DNA of 52,792 nucleotides, taken from assembly GCA_947494095.1 (NCBI GenBank), contig CANLTI010000035.1, positions 1-52,792 on the forward strand, read 5' to 3'. A program made the translations under genes and the position numbers. A model generated the notes under the pieces. That model searched no databases. It was not told where the DNA came from and worked only from the letters and a program-made list of their open reading frames with translations. Shown here piece after piece: positions 44,486-52,213 of the stretch. This stretch comes from an uncultured Pseudomonadales bacterium. GTDB taxonomy: Bacteria > Pseudomonadota > Gammaproteobacteria > Pseudomonadales > Cellvibrionaceae. The number at the start of each line of letters is the position of its first letter. Positions within the stretch are counted from its first letter, which is position 1.

Positions 44486-44510
44486 TCTGGGACAAGGAAA
44501 GTATCAGTAA

Positions 44511-45062
44511 GTGGCAAAACAAAAAATCTTTAACCTACCTGATAATGAAGTACAGCAGTGGAAAAGCTTTAATGTTGACAATGTAGAATATGATTTTTGT
44601 CACTTAAATGCCTGTAAACATGTATTTCAACACCCCAAACGCAATGAGAGCTACACTCTCTTTTTTACCTTTTCACATCACGTATTTACTCGTGGTATCA
44701 AGGAAGAGGAAAATATTGAAGCAACGCAAATATACCCTTACCCATCAGACAATCGAATTTTTGATTCCACTCGTTATAAGCTATCTAAATATTTACCCGA
44801 GATCGTAGCATCCTTACCTGAACAATTTTGTTACCACGGAGGTTATAGTCGCTATTGTAGCTGTAAAATTGACCAAGAAGATGGCACTGAGGTTTATTAT
44901 CAAGTTGTTTATCGAGTATGGAAGGAGCGGGGTAAAATGAGATTTCATATAGAAAGCGCATACCCATTGCTTGAAGGCCTTGGTAAAGTGAAAAAAGTAA
45001 ACTTTTGGGTTATTTGCCATAACTTACTTCGTGGAAAAAACCTTCCTCAGCCAGCAAAGTAA
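44511..45062 (+). CDS. Hypothetical cassette protein, 183 aa
   Basis: The GTG start follows AAGGAAA. The 183-residue protein has no signal or membrane segment. It contains many aromatic residues and HVFQHPKRNESYTLFFTFSH, CYHGGYSRYCSCKIDQED and VYRVWKERGKMRFHIESAYP segments, but I do not recognise a family. Its TAA stop overlaps the first base of the attC 5' core, the tight fit usual for integron cassettes. Base composition is more AT-rich than the housekeeping genes. Confidence 0.75.
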   Translation: MAKQKIFNLPDNEVQQWKSFNVDNVEYDFCHLNACKHVFQHPKRNESYTLFFTFSHHVFTRGIKEEENIEATQIYPYPSDNRIFDSTRYKLSKYLPEIVASLPEQFCYHGGYSRYCSCKIDQEDGTEVYYQVVYRVWKERGKMRFHIESAYPLLEGLGKVKKVNFWVICHNLLRGKNLPQPAK

Positions 45063-45163
45063 GCTAACAAGAGTTTTCAAATCGGACAAATTACAGTTGG
45101 CTTTTTGTTCGTGCCTCACTAATTTTAGCCAACTGTAATTTTCCGCTTAAAACGGCGTTAGCT
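45062..45163 (+). other. Integron attC recombination site
   Basis: This 102-bp site has R'' AGCTAAC (45062-45068) and R' GTTAGCT (45157-45163) at its ends. Inner complementary arms are ATTACAGTTGGCT / AGCCAACTGTAAT, and TCAAATCGGACAAA pairs loosely with TTTTCCGCTTAAAACGGC. The TCAAATCGGACAAA and CCGCTTAAAACGGCGTTAG segments are typical of attC sites from marine gammaproteobacterial integrons. It directly follows the stop of one ORF and ends 11 bp before the next ORF. Confidence 0.85.
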
Positions 45164-45174
45164 TTAATAGACTT

Positions 45175-45432
45175 ATGATCTCAAAATATATTTTATTCTT
45201 ATTGGTTTTTCTTTTCTCCGCTGTGACTATCGCGGAGGAGGAACGTATTGAGTCAGAATTTAGAGAGCCGATCTTACCAATATTTTTAGGTGCCGCACTA
45301 ATTACATGGGGTGTATATGAGCTTGGTGATGATGTTGAGTCTAGCCAGAGAAACGTTCAGGTCCTCTGGGGCGGTGCATTGGCAGCCTCGGCTGGTATAA
45401 TCCTATATCAGGCATCCAATGTAAATCTGTAA
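45175..45432 (+). CDS. Small secreted or membrane cassette protein, 85 aa
   Basis: The protein has an N-terminal hydrophobic signal (ISKYILFLLVFLFSAVTIAEE, probably cleaved after the Ala) and a second hydrophobic stretch near the C-terminus (ALAASAGIILY). Family unknown. It begins 12 bp after the attC core, the usual position for an ORF in a cassette. It was probably acquired as a mobile cassette. Confidence 0.65.
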   Translation: MISKYILFLLVFLFSAVTIAEEERIESEFREPILPIFLGAALITWGVYELGDDVESSQRNVQVLWGGALAASAGIILYQASNVNL

Positions 45433-45435
45433 ATC

Positions 45436-45508
45436 AACTTAGACAGGCGTGGCTAAAAGGAAATGACACTAAGTTTTATCGACTATCGTATCGCCACGCT
45501 AAAATAAT
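45436..45508 (+). repeat. 73-bp direct repeat, copy 1
   Basis: This segment, AACTTAGACAGGC...GCCACGCTAAAATAAT, recurs at 46226-46298 with the same length and 65 of 73 identical bases. It contains the inverted arms GGCGTGGC/GCCACGC. Both copies directly follow small plus-strand genes. Confidence 0.85.
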
Positions 45509-45517
45509 AAACAAATA

Positions 45518-45618
45518 GTTGGGACATGCACTCGTTTTAATATCGTAATCATTGGTTGTTTTTGCTTAAGCTATCATTTGGTTATCTAAACGAGTGCCTG
45601 TCCCAGCTTATTGTTTCC
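45518..45618. repeat. Stem-loop repeat, copy a
   Basis: GGGACATGCACTCGTTT pairs with AAACGAGTGCCTGTCCC, leaving about 50 nt in the loop. The arms recur in altered form at 46572-46640 and 47374-47448. It is attC-like in shape, but a GTTRRRY/RYYYAAC core pair is not clear. Confidence 0.65.
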
Positions 45619-45654
45619 GACGTTAAATTTTCATATATCAAATGGGGCACTTTT

Positions 45655-46140
45655 TTGGAAAATACAATATTATTAATGCTAACAATATTCATCGCAGGAT
45701 GCGCGTCATCAACATCTATAGGGCCGCTTTTTTCAATGCATGCAGATCCTGAATCTGATGCAGCACTTGTTTATTTTTACAATACGGATTCTCGAGCCAG
45801 CGCTAATGTCTGCCTAATAGTAACCGTGGATGGGAAAGAGGAAGGCTGCATGGGAAGCCCTGGATATTTCCGAACAAGCTTGTCGCCCGGTGAGCACTCT
45901 TTTTCTTTTCGGCCAAATTCGTTAATTGATTTGGGAATTGAAATGAGAAAATTCACCTTAGCAACCGAAGGTGGAAGCACGATTTATATTATATCTAAAG
46001 TTATTACAAGCGATGACGAGTCAAGAGATATACTTCAAAGCTATTATGTGAACACTTATATTGGAGATACCATCGGGTGGGTACTGATGCCTGAAGACGA
46101 AGCACTGGAAGAATTAAAAGCTTTACGCCAATGGAAGTGA
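45655..46140 (+). CDS. Lipoprotein, DUF2846-like
   Basis: The frame is open from 45556, but that part overlaps the stem-loop repeat. A TTG at 45655, 9 bp after GGGG, gives MENTILLMLTIFIAGCASS, a proper lipoprotein signal with lipobox IAGC. ATG 45676 would leave too short a signal. The mature protein (about 145 residues) resembles DUF2846-type proteins: ALVYFYNTDSRASANVCLIV, SLSPGEHSFSFRP, GSTIYIISKVI and the C-terminal EDEALEELKALRQ. Function unknown. It sits between the two 73-bp direct repeats. Confidence 0.65.
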   Translation: MENTILLMLTIFIAGCASSTSIGPLFSMHADPESDAALVYFYNTDSRASANVCLIVTVDGKEEGCMGSPGYFRTSLSPGEHSFSFRPNSLIDLGIEMRKFTLATEGGSTIYIISKVITSDDESRDILQSYYVNTYIGDTIGWVLMPEDEALEELKALRQWK

Positions 46141-46225
46141 TTTAAATCGGGGGGGCTAGCTCCCCCTCCCTACATCATCCTGCGTGTTTACCCACACAGG
46201 TTAAAAAAAATCTAACTTAAAATCT

Positions 46226-46298
46226 AACTTAGACAGGCATGGTAAAAAGAAAGCGACACTAAGCTTTATCGGCTATCGTATCGCCACGCTAAAATAAT
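46226..46298 (+). repeat. 73-bp direct repeat, copy 2
   Basis: Second copy of the segment at 45436-45508 (65 of 73 bases identical). Differences fall mostly in the left arm, which weakens the GGCGTGGC/GCCACGC pairing. It is preceded by an extra partial copy TCTAACTTAAAA. Confidence 0.85.
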
Positions 46299-46330
46299 CG
46301 CTAATAGCGCATTAATTGCATGAAAAGCAT

Positions 46331-46363
46331 AAATAACCCCAAGTTAATAACTTGGGATTATTT
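46331..46363 (+). terminator. Palindromic hairpin, possible terminator
   Basis: AAATAACCCCAAGTTA-A-TAACTTGGG-ATTATTT: a 9-bp perfect stem CCCAAGTTA/TAACTTGGG with A/T flanks. The T-tract is interrupted, so termination strength is uncertain. Confidence 0.5.
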
Positions 46364-46571
46364 AGTTCGGCAGGAGTGATTTCGGGTAATGCCGGAAGGT
46401 TTTATTGGAGGTGGTTTTTAGGTGGCGCGCTTGGGCCTTTGTCCGTGCTTGGCAAACAAGGCTGACGTGAAGAAATTCACTAATGTCGCAAACGCAGGGA
46501 GCGTAAGCACGATGGATACTCACGCTCAAAATGCTGTGTTTGTAATAGCCAAGCGTTAATATCGATATTTA

Positions 46572-46640
46572 AGCGCTCTAATATAGGTGGCAAGTGTTGA
46601 TTTTTCAGAGCGTCTGTCCTTGTGTTTCCGCGCTCTAGTG
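46572..46640. repeat. Stem-loop repeat, copy b
   Basis: GCGCTCTAATATAGG is paired with AGAGCG and again with CGCGCTCTAG. It shares the GTCTGTCCTTGTGTTTCC tail with copy c and, more loosely, with copy a. Confidence 0.5.
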
Positions 46641-46737
46641 TTGGGAGGTGTAGTGTTTACGCCTTTAAAATTAGGCTGAACAGAAGAGCGAGCATTAGTG
46701 AGGCTTAATTCTAGTTAATGAGCTTGTAGGAAGGTCT

Positions 46738-47085
46738 GTGAAAGTATTTCTAACTTTGGCGTTATTATTGCTGGCTAGCTGTTCTCAAATTTGGGAGGAG
46801 CAACCTTATGAGGTCTATTACATTGACAGTACTAAAGCGTTAGGCTATAGCCTTGGTGAGGATGCGTATATTAGACGTATAGATGAACCAGTCAATATTG
46901 ACACTAACAAAAAATATATATCAGTTTATGCTTGCCCATATGAAACTTTCGCTTTTTACTACATTGATAAAACTAAAGATCATAAGTTTGCAGAGCATGA
47001 TGAGTTTGTTTATGGGCCTTATACGAAAGAGCAATTTTCAGCTCTAATTAAAAAGTTAGGGTTACCAAGTATTAGTTCTGTGTAA
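46738..47085 (+). CDS. Small hypothetical lipoprotein, 115 aa
   Basis: A GTG start after AGGAAGG gives a short lipoprotein signal MKVFLTLALLLLASC with lipobox LLASC. The mature part has KYISVYACPYETFAFYYIDK and a C-terminal GPYTKEQFSALIKKLGLP. Family unknown. AT-rich codon use, unlike ilvD downstream, suggests it belongs to the acquired region. No partner is evident. Confidence 0.7.
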   Translation: MKVFLTLALLLLASCSQIWEEQPYEVYYIDSTKALGYSLGEDAYIRRIDEPVNIDTNKKYISVYACPYETFAFYYIDKTKDHKFAEHDEFVYGPYTKEQFSALIKKLGLPSISSV

Positions 47086-47108
47086 ACTGCAATACTAAAA
47101 GAATTTTC

Positions 47109-47248
47109 GTAACTATTCAGCTCGGCTGACAAGCCTCACCTGATAGGGTGCTGATGGATTATTTTCTGGGCATTTAAGCGCCGGGAGCGCTTGAGCGGCC
47201 CAGTAAATTATTCATTAGCGCCCAATTTCGGTACATCTGAATAGTTAC
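47109..47248. mobile_element. IS66-like MITE, shortest form, with near-perfect target duplication
   Basis: Exact 12-bp termini GTAACTATTCAG and CTGAATAGTTAC are flanked by GAATTTTC (47101-47108) and AAATTTTC (47249-47256), matching at 7 of 8 bases. At 140 bp it lacks the AGCGCTTATATAGCG...ATGG stretch present in the 162-bp copies. Confidence 0.88.
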
Positions 47249-47373
47249 AAATTTTCAAACTTAAGCTTATAGATACCCAGCTGTATTATATAAAGATTCA
47301 GGTGAGGCGAGCGCTGCGAAATGAAAATAGTATTAAAGCTATTTTGTCTATCTGCATTTTTTAACACCTGCAA

Positions 47374-47448
47374 GCACATGCACTCGTTTTAATTATCTAA
47401 AAGTATAAATATAAACAGCTTTTTCAAAGCGCCTGTCCTTGTGTTTCC
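47374..47448. repeat. Stem-loop repeat, copy c
   Basis: It shares ACATGCACTCGTTTTAA with the left arm of copy a and GCCTGTCCTTGTGTTTCC with copies a and b. It ends about 30 bp before the Imm49-like gene. Confidence 0.6.
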
Positions 47449-47478
47449 AAATATTCCATTAAAACCGAGAGCCGAATA

Positions 47479-48423
47479 ATGCCAGAATTGAGTGATTTTG
47501 AACGTAGATTACAGCATGTCCGCAGTCACGGCGCGCGCACAAATGAACTTGAGGGTTGCCTTAATGCCTTCCATAAAATGCAAGGTAACCCAAAGGTCGT
47601 TAATTCGATCAATGGGGTGGCTAATTTTTATCGCATAAAAGCCTTATTGGCTTGGTTTGATCATCAGGACGCCCATAATGTGATAAAAATGGCTTGGCTT
47701 TCAATGGTGGCAAGGAGGGCTTCAGTCCAGGTCTGCGGGATTGCGGCGGGTGAATTCACGAATACAGACATGCTGTACTGTTTGTTATCGAACGAAAAAG
47801 GTTTAATACATTGGATGTCGCAGTATTTAGCCAGCGATTTTTTTGAGGCGAAGAAAAAAGATGTTGCTTGTAACGACCCTTCGTCTTCGTTTTTTAATTG
47901 GCTGCAGCTAAAGCTAGCGGTGCAAGGTGATTGGCAGCACCTTGTTGCCCGTGCCCACTACTTTTTAAATAATATTCCTAAAAAAGGCGTATTAGCGCGC
48001 GTCGATTGCAAATTTTATATTGCGTTAGCACAGGGCGATATCGGTGGCATGGAGGAGGCTTTGGCCGAAATGGTTTCACCTAAGGTGCACCGTATTCGAG
48101 GTTACGAAACCACACTGGCCTACGAGCAAGGGATTATATCGACGTGGGGTGTTATGTTATCTAAAGTGGCGTGGTTGCATGGCTATAAAGTGGATATAAG
48201 CCACCCTTTAATACCCAGCCCGTGGCTACCTGTAACCCCGCTTGACGCTTATGATATTGAGCTGGATGAGTTTAAAGAGGTGAATATGTTTGAGCCTTTT
48301 GCCCCCAAAAATACTTATATAATAAGCGACTTAAGCCAATGGTCACCCCGGCCACTGGGTGAGGCACCGCTGAGCTATACCGAAGCCTGTGAGATATCTG
48401 GGGTAAGCGCTATTGGCGCGTGA
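47479..48423 (+). CDS. Imm49-like immunity protein
   Basis: The 314-residue, soluble, helical-repeat-like protein resembles the Imm49 immunity family. Its C-terminal part contains FYIALAQGDIGGMEEALAEM, GIISTWGVMLSKVAWLHGYK and VDISHPLIPSPWLPVTPLD followed by YDIELDEF. These match the family pattern of a late Trp/Gly-His-Pro segment followed by P-L-x-x-Y. Imm49 proteins neutralise toxins of contact-dependent or type VI systems. No toxin, Rhs or Hcp/VgrG gene is in the window, so it would be an orphan immunity gene. Recognition is by memory of the family pattern only. Confidence 0.55.
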   Translation: MPELSDFERRLQHVRSHGARTNELEGCLNAFHKMQGNPKVVNSINGVANFYRIKALLAWFDHQDAHNVIKMAWLSMVARRASVQVCGIAAGEFTNTDMLYCLLSNEKGLIHWMSQYLASDFFEAKKKDVACNDPSSSFFNWLQLKLAVQGDWQHLVARAHYFLNNIPKKGVLARVDCKFYIALAQGDIGGMEEALAEMVSPKVHRIRGYETTLAYEQGIISTWGVMLSKVAWLHGYKVDISHPLIPSPWLPVTPLDAYDIELDEFKEVNMFEPFAPKNTYIISDLSQWSPRPLGEAPLSYTEACEISGVSAIGA

Positions 48424-48871
48424 AATATTTTTACAGCACACTCATAACACACTTACGGCGCACTCATAGCACACTCATAGCACACAACAAGACTGCTGAA
48501 AGATGAGCAGACTTTACCCGTGCGGCATAAATTGATTACACCCCGTGCGTGCCAAGCCGCGCGGGTGCTTAGACAGCCAAATACCCCCCTTAACACCCAT
48601 TAAGAGCTTTACTAAGCCAGAGGCTGCGCTGACTTAATGCCAATGTTGGGCTAATCATACTTGTAGGCTAACCGCTATAATTTAGCGCAGGCCACCGCGT
48701 TAACTCCAAACACCTCGCTTTGGCCAAGTTTTTTGTATGGGTTATCGCTGTGTTTAGCAGTTATCACTAAAATTTGCTACTATTCGTGTCATTTTTAAAT
48801 TCTACGGGCTTTACATTAACCACTTATTGCTTAGGGGTTGATGGCAGGCTTTAGCCAATAACGAGGTTTCC
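48424..48871. other. Spacer upstream of ilvD
   Basis: 448 bp without a gene. It starts with imperfect repeats of ACACTCATAGCAC and includes the right copy of the terminator-containing repeat (48667-48742). The ilvD promoter presumably lies at 48740-48840; no leader-peptide attenuator is seen. Confidence 0.5.
48667..48742. repeat. Terminator-containing direct repeat, right copy
   Basis: TAACCGCTATAATTTAGCGC...GCCACCGCGTTAAC...GTTTTTTGTATGGG corresponds to 43200-43275 downstream of the esterase. Here the hairpin has decayed to CTTTGGCCAAG and no gene ends just before it, so it looks like the displaced copy. Confidence 0.65.
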
Positions 48872-50710
48872 ATGCCAATATATCGCTCTAAAACATCGAC
48901 CGCCGGCCGTAATATGGCCGGTGCCCGCGCCTTGTGGCGTGCTACAGGCATGAAAGACGATGACTTTCAAAAGCCGATTATTGCCGTGGTTAACTCTTTT
49001 ACCCAGTTTGTGCCCGGCCATGTGCACCTTAAAGATATGGGCCAATTGGTGGCGCGCGAAATTGAAGCCGCCGGTGGCGTCGCCAAAGAGTTTAATACCA
49101 TTGCGGTAGATGATGGCATTGCTATGGGCCACGACGGCATGCTGTACAGCTTGCCCAGCCGCGATATTATTGCCGATAGTGTGGAGTACATGGTCAATGC
49201 CCATTGCGCCGATGCGATGGTGTGTATTTCTAACTGCGACAAAATTACACCAGGCATGTTAATGGCGGCTATGCGCTTAAATATTCCGGTTGTGTTTGTA
49301 TCGGGCGGGCCAATGGAAGCCGGTAAAACCAAGCTTAGCGATAAAAAGCTCGACTTGGTTGATGCGATGGTTATTGCCGTAGACGATAGCGCCAGTGACG
49401 AAAAAGTGGCCGAGTACGAGCGCAGCGCTTGCCCAACCTGTGGCAGTTGTTCGGGTATGTTTACCGCCAACTCGATGAACTGTTTAACCGAAGCCATGGG
49501 TTTAAGTTTGCCCGGCAATGGCAGTATGCTGGCCACCCACGCCGACCGCGAGCAATTGTTTAAGCGCGCAGGTCACTTAATTGTGGATATCACCAAGCGC
49601 TATTACGAAAACGACGAGCACAGTGTATTACCCCGTAATGTGGGCAGCTTTGAGGCGTACGAAAACGCCACCGCTCTCGATATTGCCATGGGCGGCTCGA
49701 CCAATACTATTTTGCATTTGCTGGCTATCGCACAAGAAGCCGAGATCGACTTTACCCTTAAAGATATTAACCGCATGAGCCACAAGGTGCCGCAGTTAAG
49801 TAAAGTGGCACCCAATTCGCCAGATTACCATATGGAAGATGTTCACCGCGCCGGTGGGGTTATGGGTATTTTAGGCGAGCTAGATCGCGCCGGTTTAATT
49901 CACAATCAGTGCCCAACCATTCACAGCCCCACCATGAAAGATGCCCTCGATAAGTGGGATATTATGCGCAGCCCCTCGCCCGAGGTGATGAACTTTTATA
50001 AAGCAGGCCCAGCCGGTATTCCGACCCAAACGGCTTTTAGCCAAAGCACTCGCTGGCCCACACTCGATGCCGATCGCGCCAACGGTTGTATTCATAGTTA
50101 CGAGCATGCCTTTAGTACCGAAGGTGGCCTAGCGGTGTTGTACGGCAACATTGCTTTAGATGGTTGCGTGGTTAAAACCGCCGGTGTTGATGAGAGTATT
50201 CATGTGTTTGAAGGCACGGCACACGTTACCGAAAGCCAAGATGAAGCCGTAGCCAATGTGCTTGATGGCAAAGTGAAGGCTGGCGATGTGGTGATTGTGC
50301 GCTACGAAGGCCCCAAAGGTGGCCCAGGCATGCAAGAGATGCTTTACCCAACGTCTTATATTAAATCGAAAGGTTTAGGTAAGGTGTGTGCGCTATTAAC
50401 CGATGGCCGCTTTAGTGGTGGCACCAGTGGTTTATCCATCGGTCATGCTTCACCCGAGGCCGCCGCCGGTGGCGCTATTGGCTTGGTGCAAAATGGCGAC
50501 AAAATAAAAATTGATATCCCCAATCGCACCATTAACGTGTTACTTAGTGATGACGAGCTTGCCACGCGCCGCGTAGAGCAAGACAAAAAAGGCTGGAAGC
50601 CCGCCCAGCCCCGCCCACGCAAAGTAAGCGCCGCGCTTAAAGCCTACGCCTATTTTGCCACCAGTGCCGATAAAGGCGCCGTTAGGGATTTATCTAAACT
50701 TGAAGATTAA
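48872..50710 (+). CDS. ilvD: Dihydroxy-acid dehydratase IlvD
   Basis: IlvD dehydrates 2,3-dihydroxy-isovalerate and -3-methylvalerate in valine, leucine and isoleucine synthesis and needs an Fe-S cluster. The 612-residue length is standard. Motifs include [20 protein letters not shown] at the start, [12 protein letters not shown] (118-129, Cys122), [18 protein letters not shown] (187-204) and the C-terminal [25 protein letters not shown] lies just upstream of the ATG. Codon use returns to that of the housekeeping genes. Supply of its cluster would depend on the suf operon in this window. Confidence 0.97.
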   Translation: MPIYRSKTSTAGRNMAGARALWRATGMKDDDFQKPIIAVVNSFTQFVPGHVHLKDMGQLVAREIEAAGGVAKEFNTIAVDDGIAMGHDGMLYSLPSRDIIADSVEYMVNAHCADAMVCISNCDKITPGMLMAAMRLNIPVVFVSGGPMEAGKTKLSDKKLDLVDAMVIAVDDSASDEKVAEYERSACPTCGSCSGMFTANSMNCLTEAMGLSLPGNGSMLATHADREQLFKRAGHLIVDITKRYYENDEHSVLPRNVGSFEAYENATALDIAMGGSTNTILHLLAIAQEAEIDFTLKDINRMSHKVPQLSKVAPNSPDYHMEDVHRAGGVMGILGELDRAGLIHNQCPTIHSPTMKDALDKWDIMRSPSPEVMNFYKAGPAGIPTQTAFSQSTRWPTLDADRANGCIHSYEHAFSTEGGLAVLYGNIALDGCVVKTAGVDESIHVFEGTAHVTESQDEAVANVLDGKVKAGDVVIVRYEGPKGGPGMQEMLYPTSYIKSKGLGKVCALLTDGRFSGGTSGLSIGHASPEAAAGGAIGLVQNGDKIKIDIPNRTINVLLSDDELATRRVEQDKKGWKPAQPRPRKVSAALKAYAYFATSADKGAVRDLSKLED

Positions 50711-50728
50711 TATTGTGTTGTCTTTAAT

Positions 50729-50757
50729 AAAGGGGCCTATTGGCTCCTTTTTTTGGG
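50729..50757 (+). terminator. Rho-independent terminator of ilvD
   Basis: AAAGGGGCC-TATT-GGCTCCTTT hairpin followed by a T-tract, about 20 bp after the ilvD stop. Confidence 0.88.
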
Positions 50758-50835
50758 TTTTTTTGGATTGTGGGGTTTGATATATGGGGCTGGGCTTGGG
50801 CTAGGGGTGAAAGTGTGCCGTAGCGTCGCCGCCCA

Positions 50836-50919
50836 ATCACCCATCTCAGACACGCGCAAGTACTTCCCTGTAGGCTCTAGTCGGCATCCTGCCTTCTAAG
50901 ATCTGAGGTGGGTGGTTGG
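50836..50919. repeat. Conserved-loop hairpin element, copy C
   Basis: The loop is nearly identical to copies A and B (CAAGTACTTCCCTGTAGGC, TCGGCATCCTGCCTTCTAAG), but the stem has a different sequence: CCAATCACCCATCTCAGA against TCTGAGGTGGGTGGTTGG, with two G-T pairs. The stem is preserved by paired changes although its sequence is unrelated to copies A and B. Confidence 0.85.
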
Positions 50920-50993
50920 ACGGCTTGTTTGTTGGTGTGGTATTTTACCTCGTTGCTGTTGCGATGCAGGAGCGAGCATAATGTGAGTAACGT

Positions 50994-51758
50994 ATGGATT
51001 GGATATTTTATAAATATAGTGATTTTGAAGGTGCAAAATGTATACTCACAAAAGGAACCTTAAAGTTTGATAAGCCCAGCGCTTTTAATGATCCTTTTGA
51101 TTGTTTGCCTGTAAATAATAAGGTTACTTTTGATAATCCTGAATTGGTTATTAAGTTTCGTAGACAGCATGGCAGAGAGCCTACATTAAATGAAAAAATG
51201 GCTAACGCAAACATTTTGAGTCGCCCTAATGCCTATAAAAATATTACCGAAGACCTACGGATTCTATGCTTAACGAAAAATAAAAATAATCTATTGATGT
51301 GGTCCCATTATGCTGGGCAGCACAAGGGTTGTTGTTTTTAATTCGATTTTTCTGATTATGATCATCACAACTCTGATCCATTTAATGGTGATTTTTGGGG
51401 TCCTACCGAAGTAAATTATCAAACCAATCGTCCCAAAATAAGCCTGCTAGAAAAAGATAACTATAAAGAAGCTGTTAGTACCAAAGGTGATGGTTGGAGG
51501 TACGAAAGCGAGTGGCGTATAATGCGGATCTATAGATCGAATCCACCTATAGATAATACTGTTAAGTACCCCAAGCAGTTTTTAAAGCGTGTGATAATTG
51601 GCTGCAATATGTCGCCTGAAAATAAAAAAATTATTATTGCTGCGGTAAATCAAATTAATCATGATTTTGGAGTTGACGTTAAAATAACTCAAGCAACTAT
51701 ATCGGAACAATGTTATTCGCTGAATATGAATGATATTGATTTAGCTGCATACTTATGA
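50994..51758 (+). pseudogene. DUF2971-family gene interrupted by an in-frame stop
   Basis: Reading one frame from ATG 50994 gives YKYSDFEGAKCILTKGTLKF, FNDPFDCLPVN, ILCLTKNKNNLLMWSHYAGQ and HKGCCF, then a TAA (51339-51341). The same frame continues FDFSDYDHHNSDPFNGDFWG, GDGWRYESEWRI and IIGCNMSPENKKIIIAAVNQ to a stop at 51756-51758. This is a whole DUF2971 protein (about 254 codons) with a single nonsense codon at codon 116, where the family usually has an acidic residue. DUF2971 proteins occur in defence-associated and mobile regions but have no settled function. Confidence 0.85.
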
Positions 51759-51967
51759 TGTTTAATTACTGTACTCATTGTGAGAGTTTATGCCTTACTG
51801 ACGCATATAATATGATCTTGTGCTCAGTTTTTACGGCCTTCCAGCCACATTTATACGCTCTGAGTGGGCCTGCTCGCTATTCACTTGAGGTCGACCAATC
51901 CCCCTTACCTCGGGCTATGATATGCGTTAAACTAACACCTAGATATTCGTGATAATTGGAGGTTGAA
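51759..51967. other. Spacer before the antitoxin-like gene
   Basis: About 210 bp with no supported gene; a short open frame at 51755-51952 lacks a ribosome site and family features. It should contain the promoter of the following pair. Confidence 0.45.
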
Positions 51968-52213
51968 ATGCCTAAAGAGCATATCAAAATAGCATTGAAA
52001 GAGAGTGAAATACCGGATGCTGCAGCGCAAGCCTTTCGTGCAGCACAGCTAGAGGCTTTAAAGAGCAAGGCGGGCGTTATCGTAGTGAGTAAAGGTAAGT
52101 TCGTGCATCGCCATATGAGAAATGGTGTTGTGGCCTCGCAATATATGGGTGATGCGCCCACTCCTTTAGTTGTTGGTGTCGGGGCGAAAAAGAAGCGTAA
52201 TCAAAAAAGATGA
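51968..52213 (+). CDS. Small antitoxin-like protein paired with zeta-type kinase
   Basis: ATG 51968 lies 5 bp after a perfect TTGGAGG ribosome site; an upstream in-frame TTG lies inside that site. The 81-residue basic protein (MPKEHIKIALKESEIPDAAA; a C-terminal GVGAKKKRNQKR) has no known fold to my eye. Its stop overlaps the start of the zeta-like gene (ATGA), the coupling expected of a toxin-antitoxin pair. Antitoxin function is inferred from context only. Confidence 0.65.
   Translation: MPKEHIKIALKESEIPDAAAQAFRAAQLEALKSKAGVIVVSKGKFVHRHMRNGVVASQYMGDAPTPLVVGVGAKKKRNQKR

Larger units (their letters stand above)
43793..44510. other. Integron platform spacer (attI region, small IS-derived element, promoter, leader)
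   Basis: This 718-bp region lies between the intI fragment and the first cassette gene. It contains an attI-like core at 44010, a 236-bp element with 20-bp terminal repeats, a sigma70-like promoter at 44320-44347 and a hairpin-rich leader at 44385-44485. A short plus-strand ORF (44380-44586) across the leader has no coding character. Confidence 0.6.
46141..46737. other. Gene-free region with repeats and hairpins
   Basis: About 600 bp without a supported gene. It holds a GGGGGGGCTAGCTCCCCC hairpin right after the DUF2846-like gene, the 73-bp repeat copy 2, a perfect palindromic hairpin at 46333-46360, a GCTTGGC-AAACA / TGTTTGT-GCCAAGC inverted pair (46475-46557) and stem-loop copy b. Confidence 0.6.
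47086..47478. other. Spacer with MITE and stem-loop copy c
   Basis: A 393-bp spacer containing the MITE at 47109-47248 and the stem-loop repeat at 47374-47448. No ORF is seen. Confidence 0.6.

Noticed and set aside
44380..44586. 68-residue plus-strand ORF
   Set aside because: It runs through the hairpin-rich leader and overlaps the better-supported 44511 gene in another frame.
45436..45524. Second attC site ending at GTTGGGA (45518-45524)
   Set aside because: The AATCAAC...GTTGGGA ends pair partly, but the arms are asymmetric and the related copy at 46226 lacks a GTT core, so I list it only as a repeat.
48667..48742. Functional terminator upstream of ilvD
   Set aside because: The hairpin has decayed to a short CTTTGGCCAAG and no gene ends directly before it, so it is kept as a repeat copy only.
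51755..51952. 65-residue ORF after the DUF2971 pseudogene
   Set aside because: No ribosome site or recognisable features; the neighbouring antitoxin-like gene has a perfect ribosome site instead.
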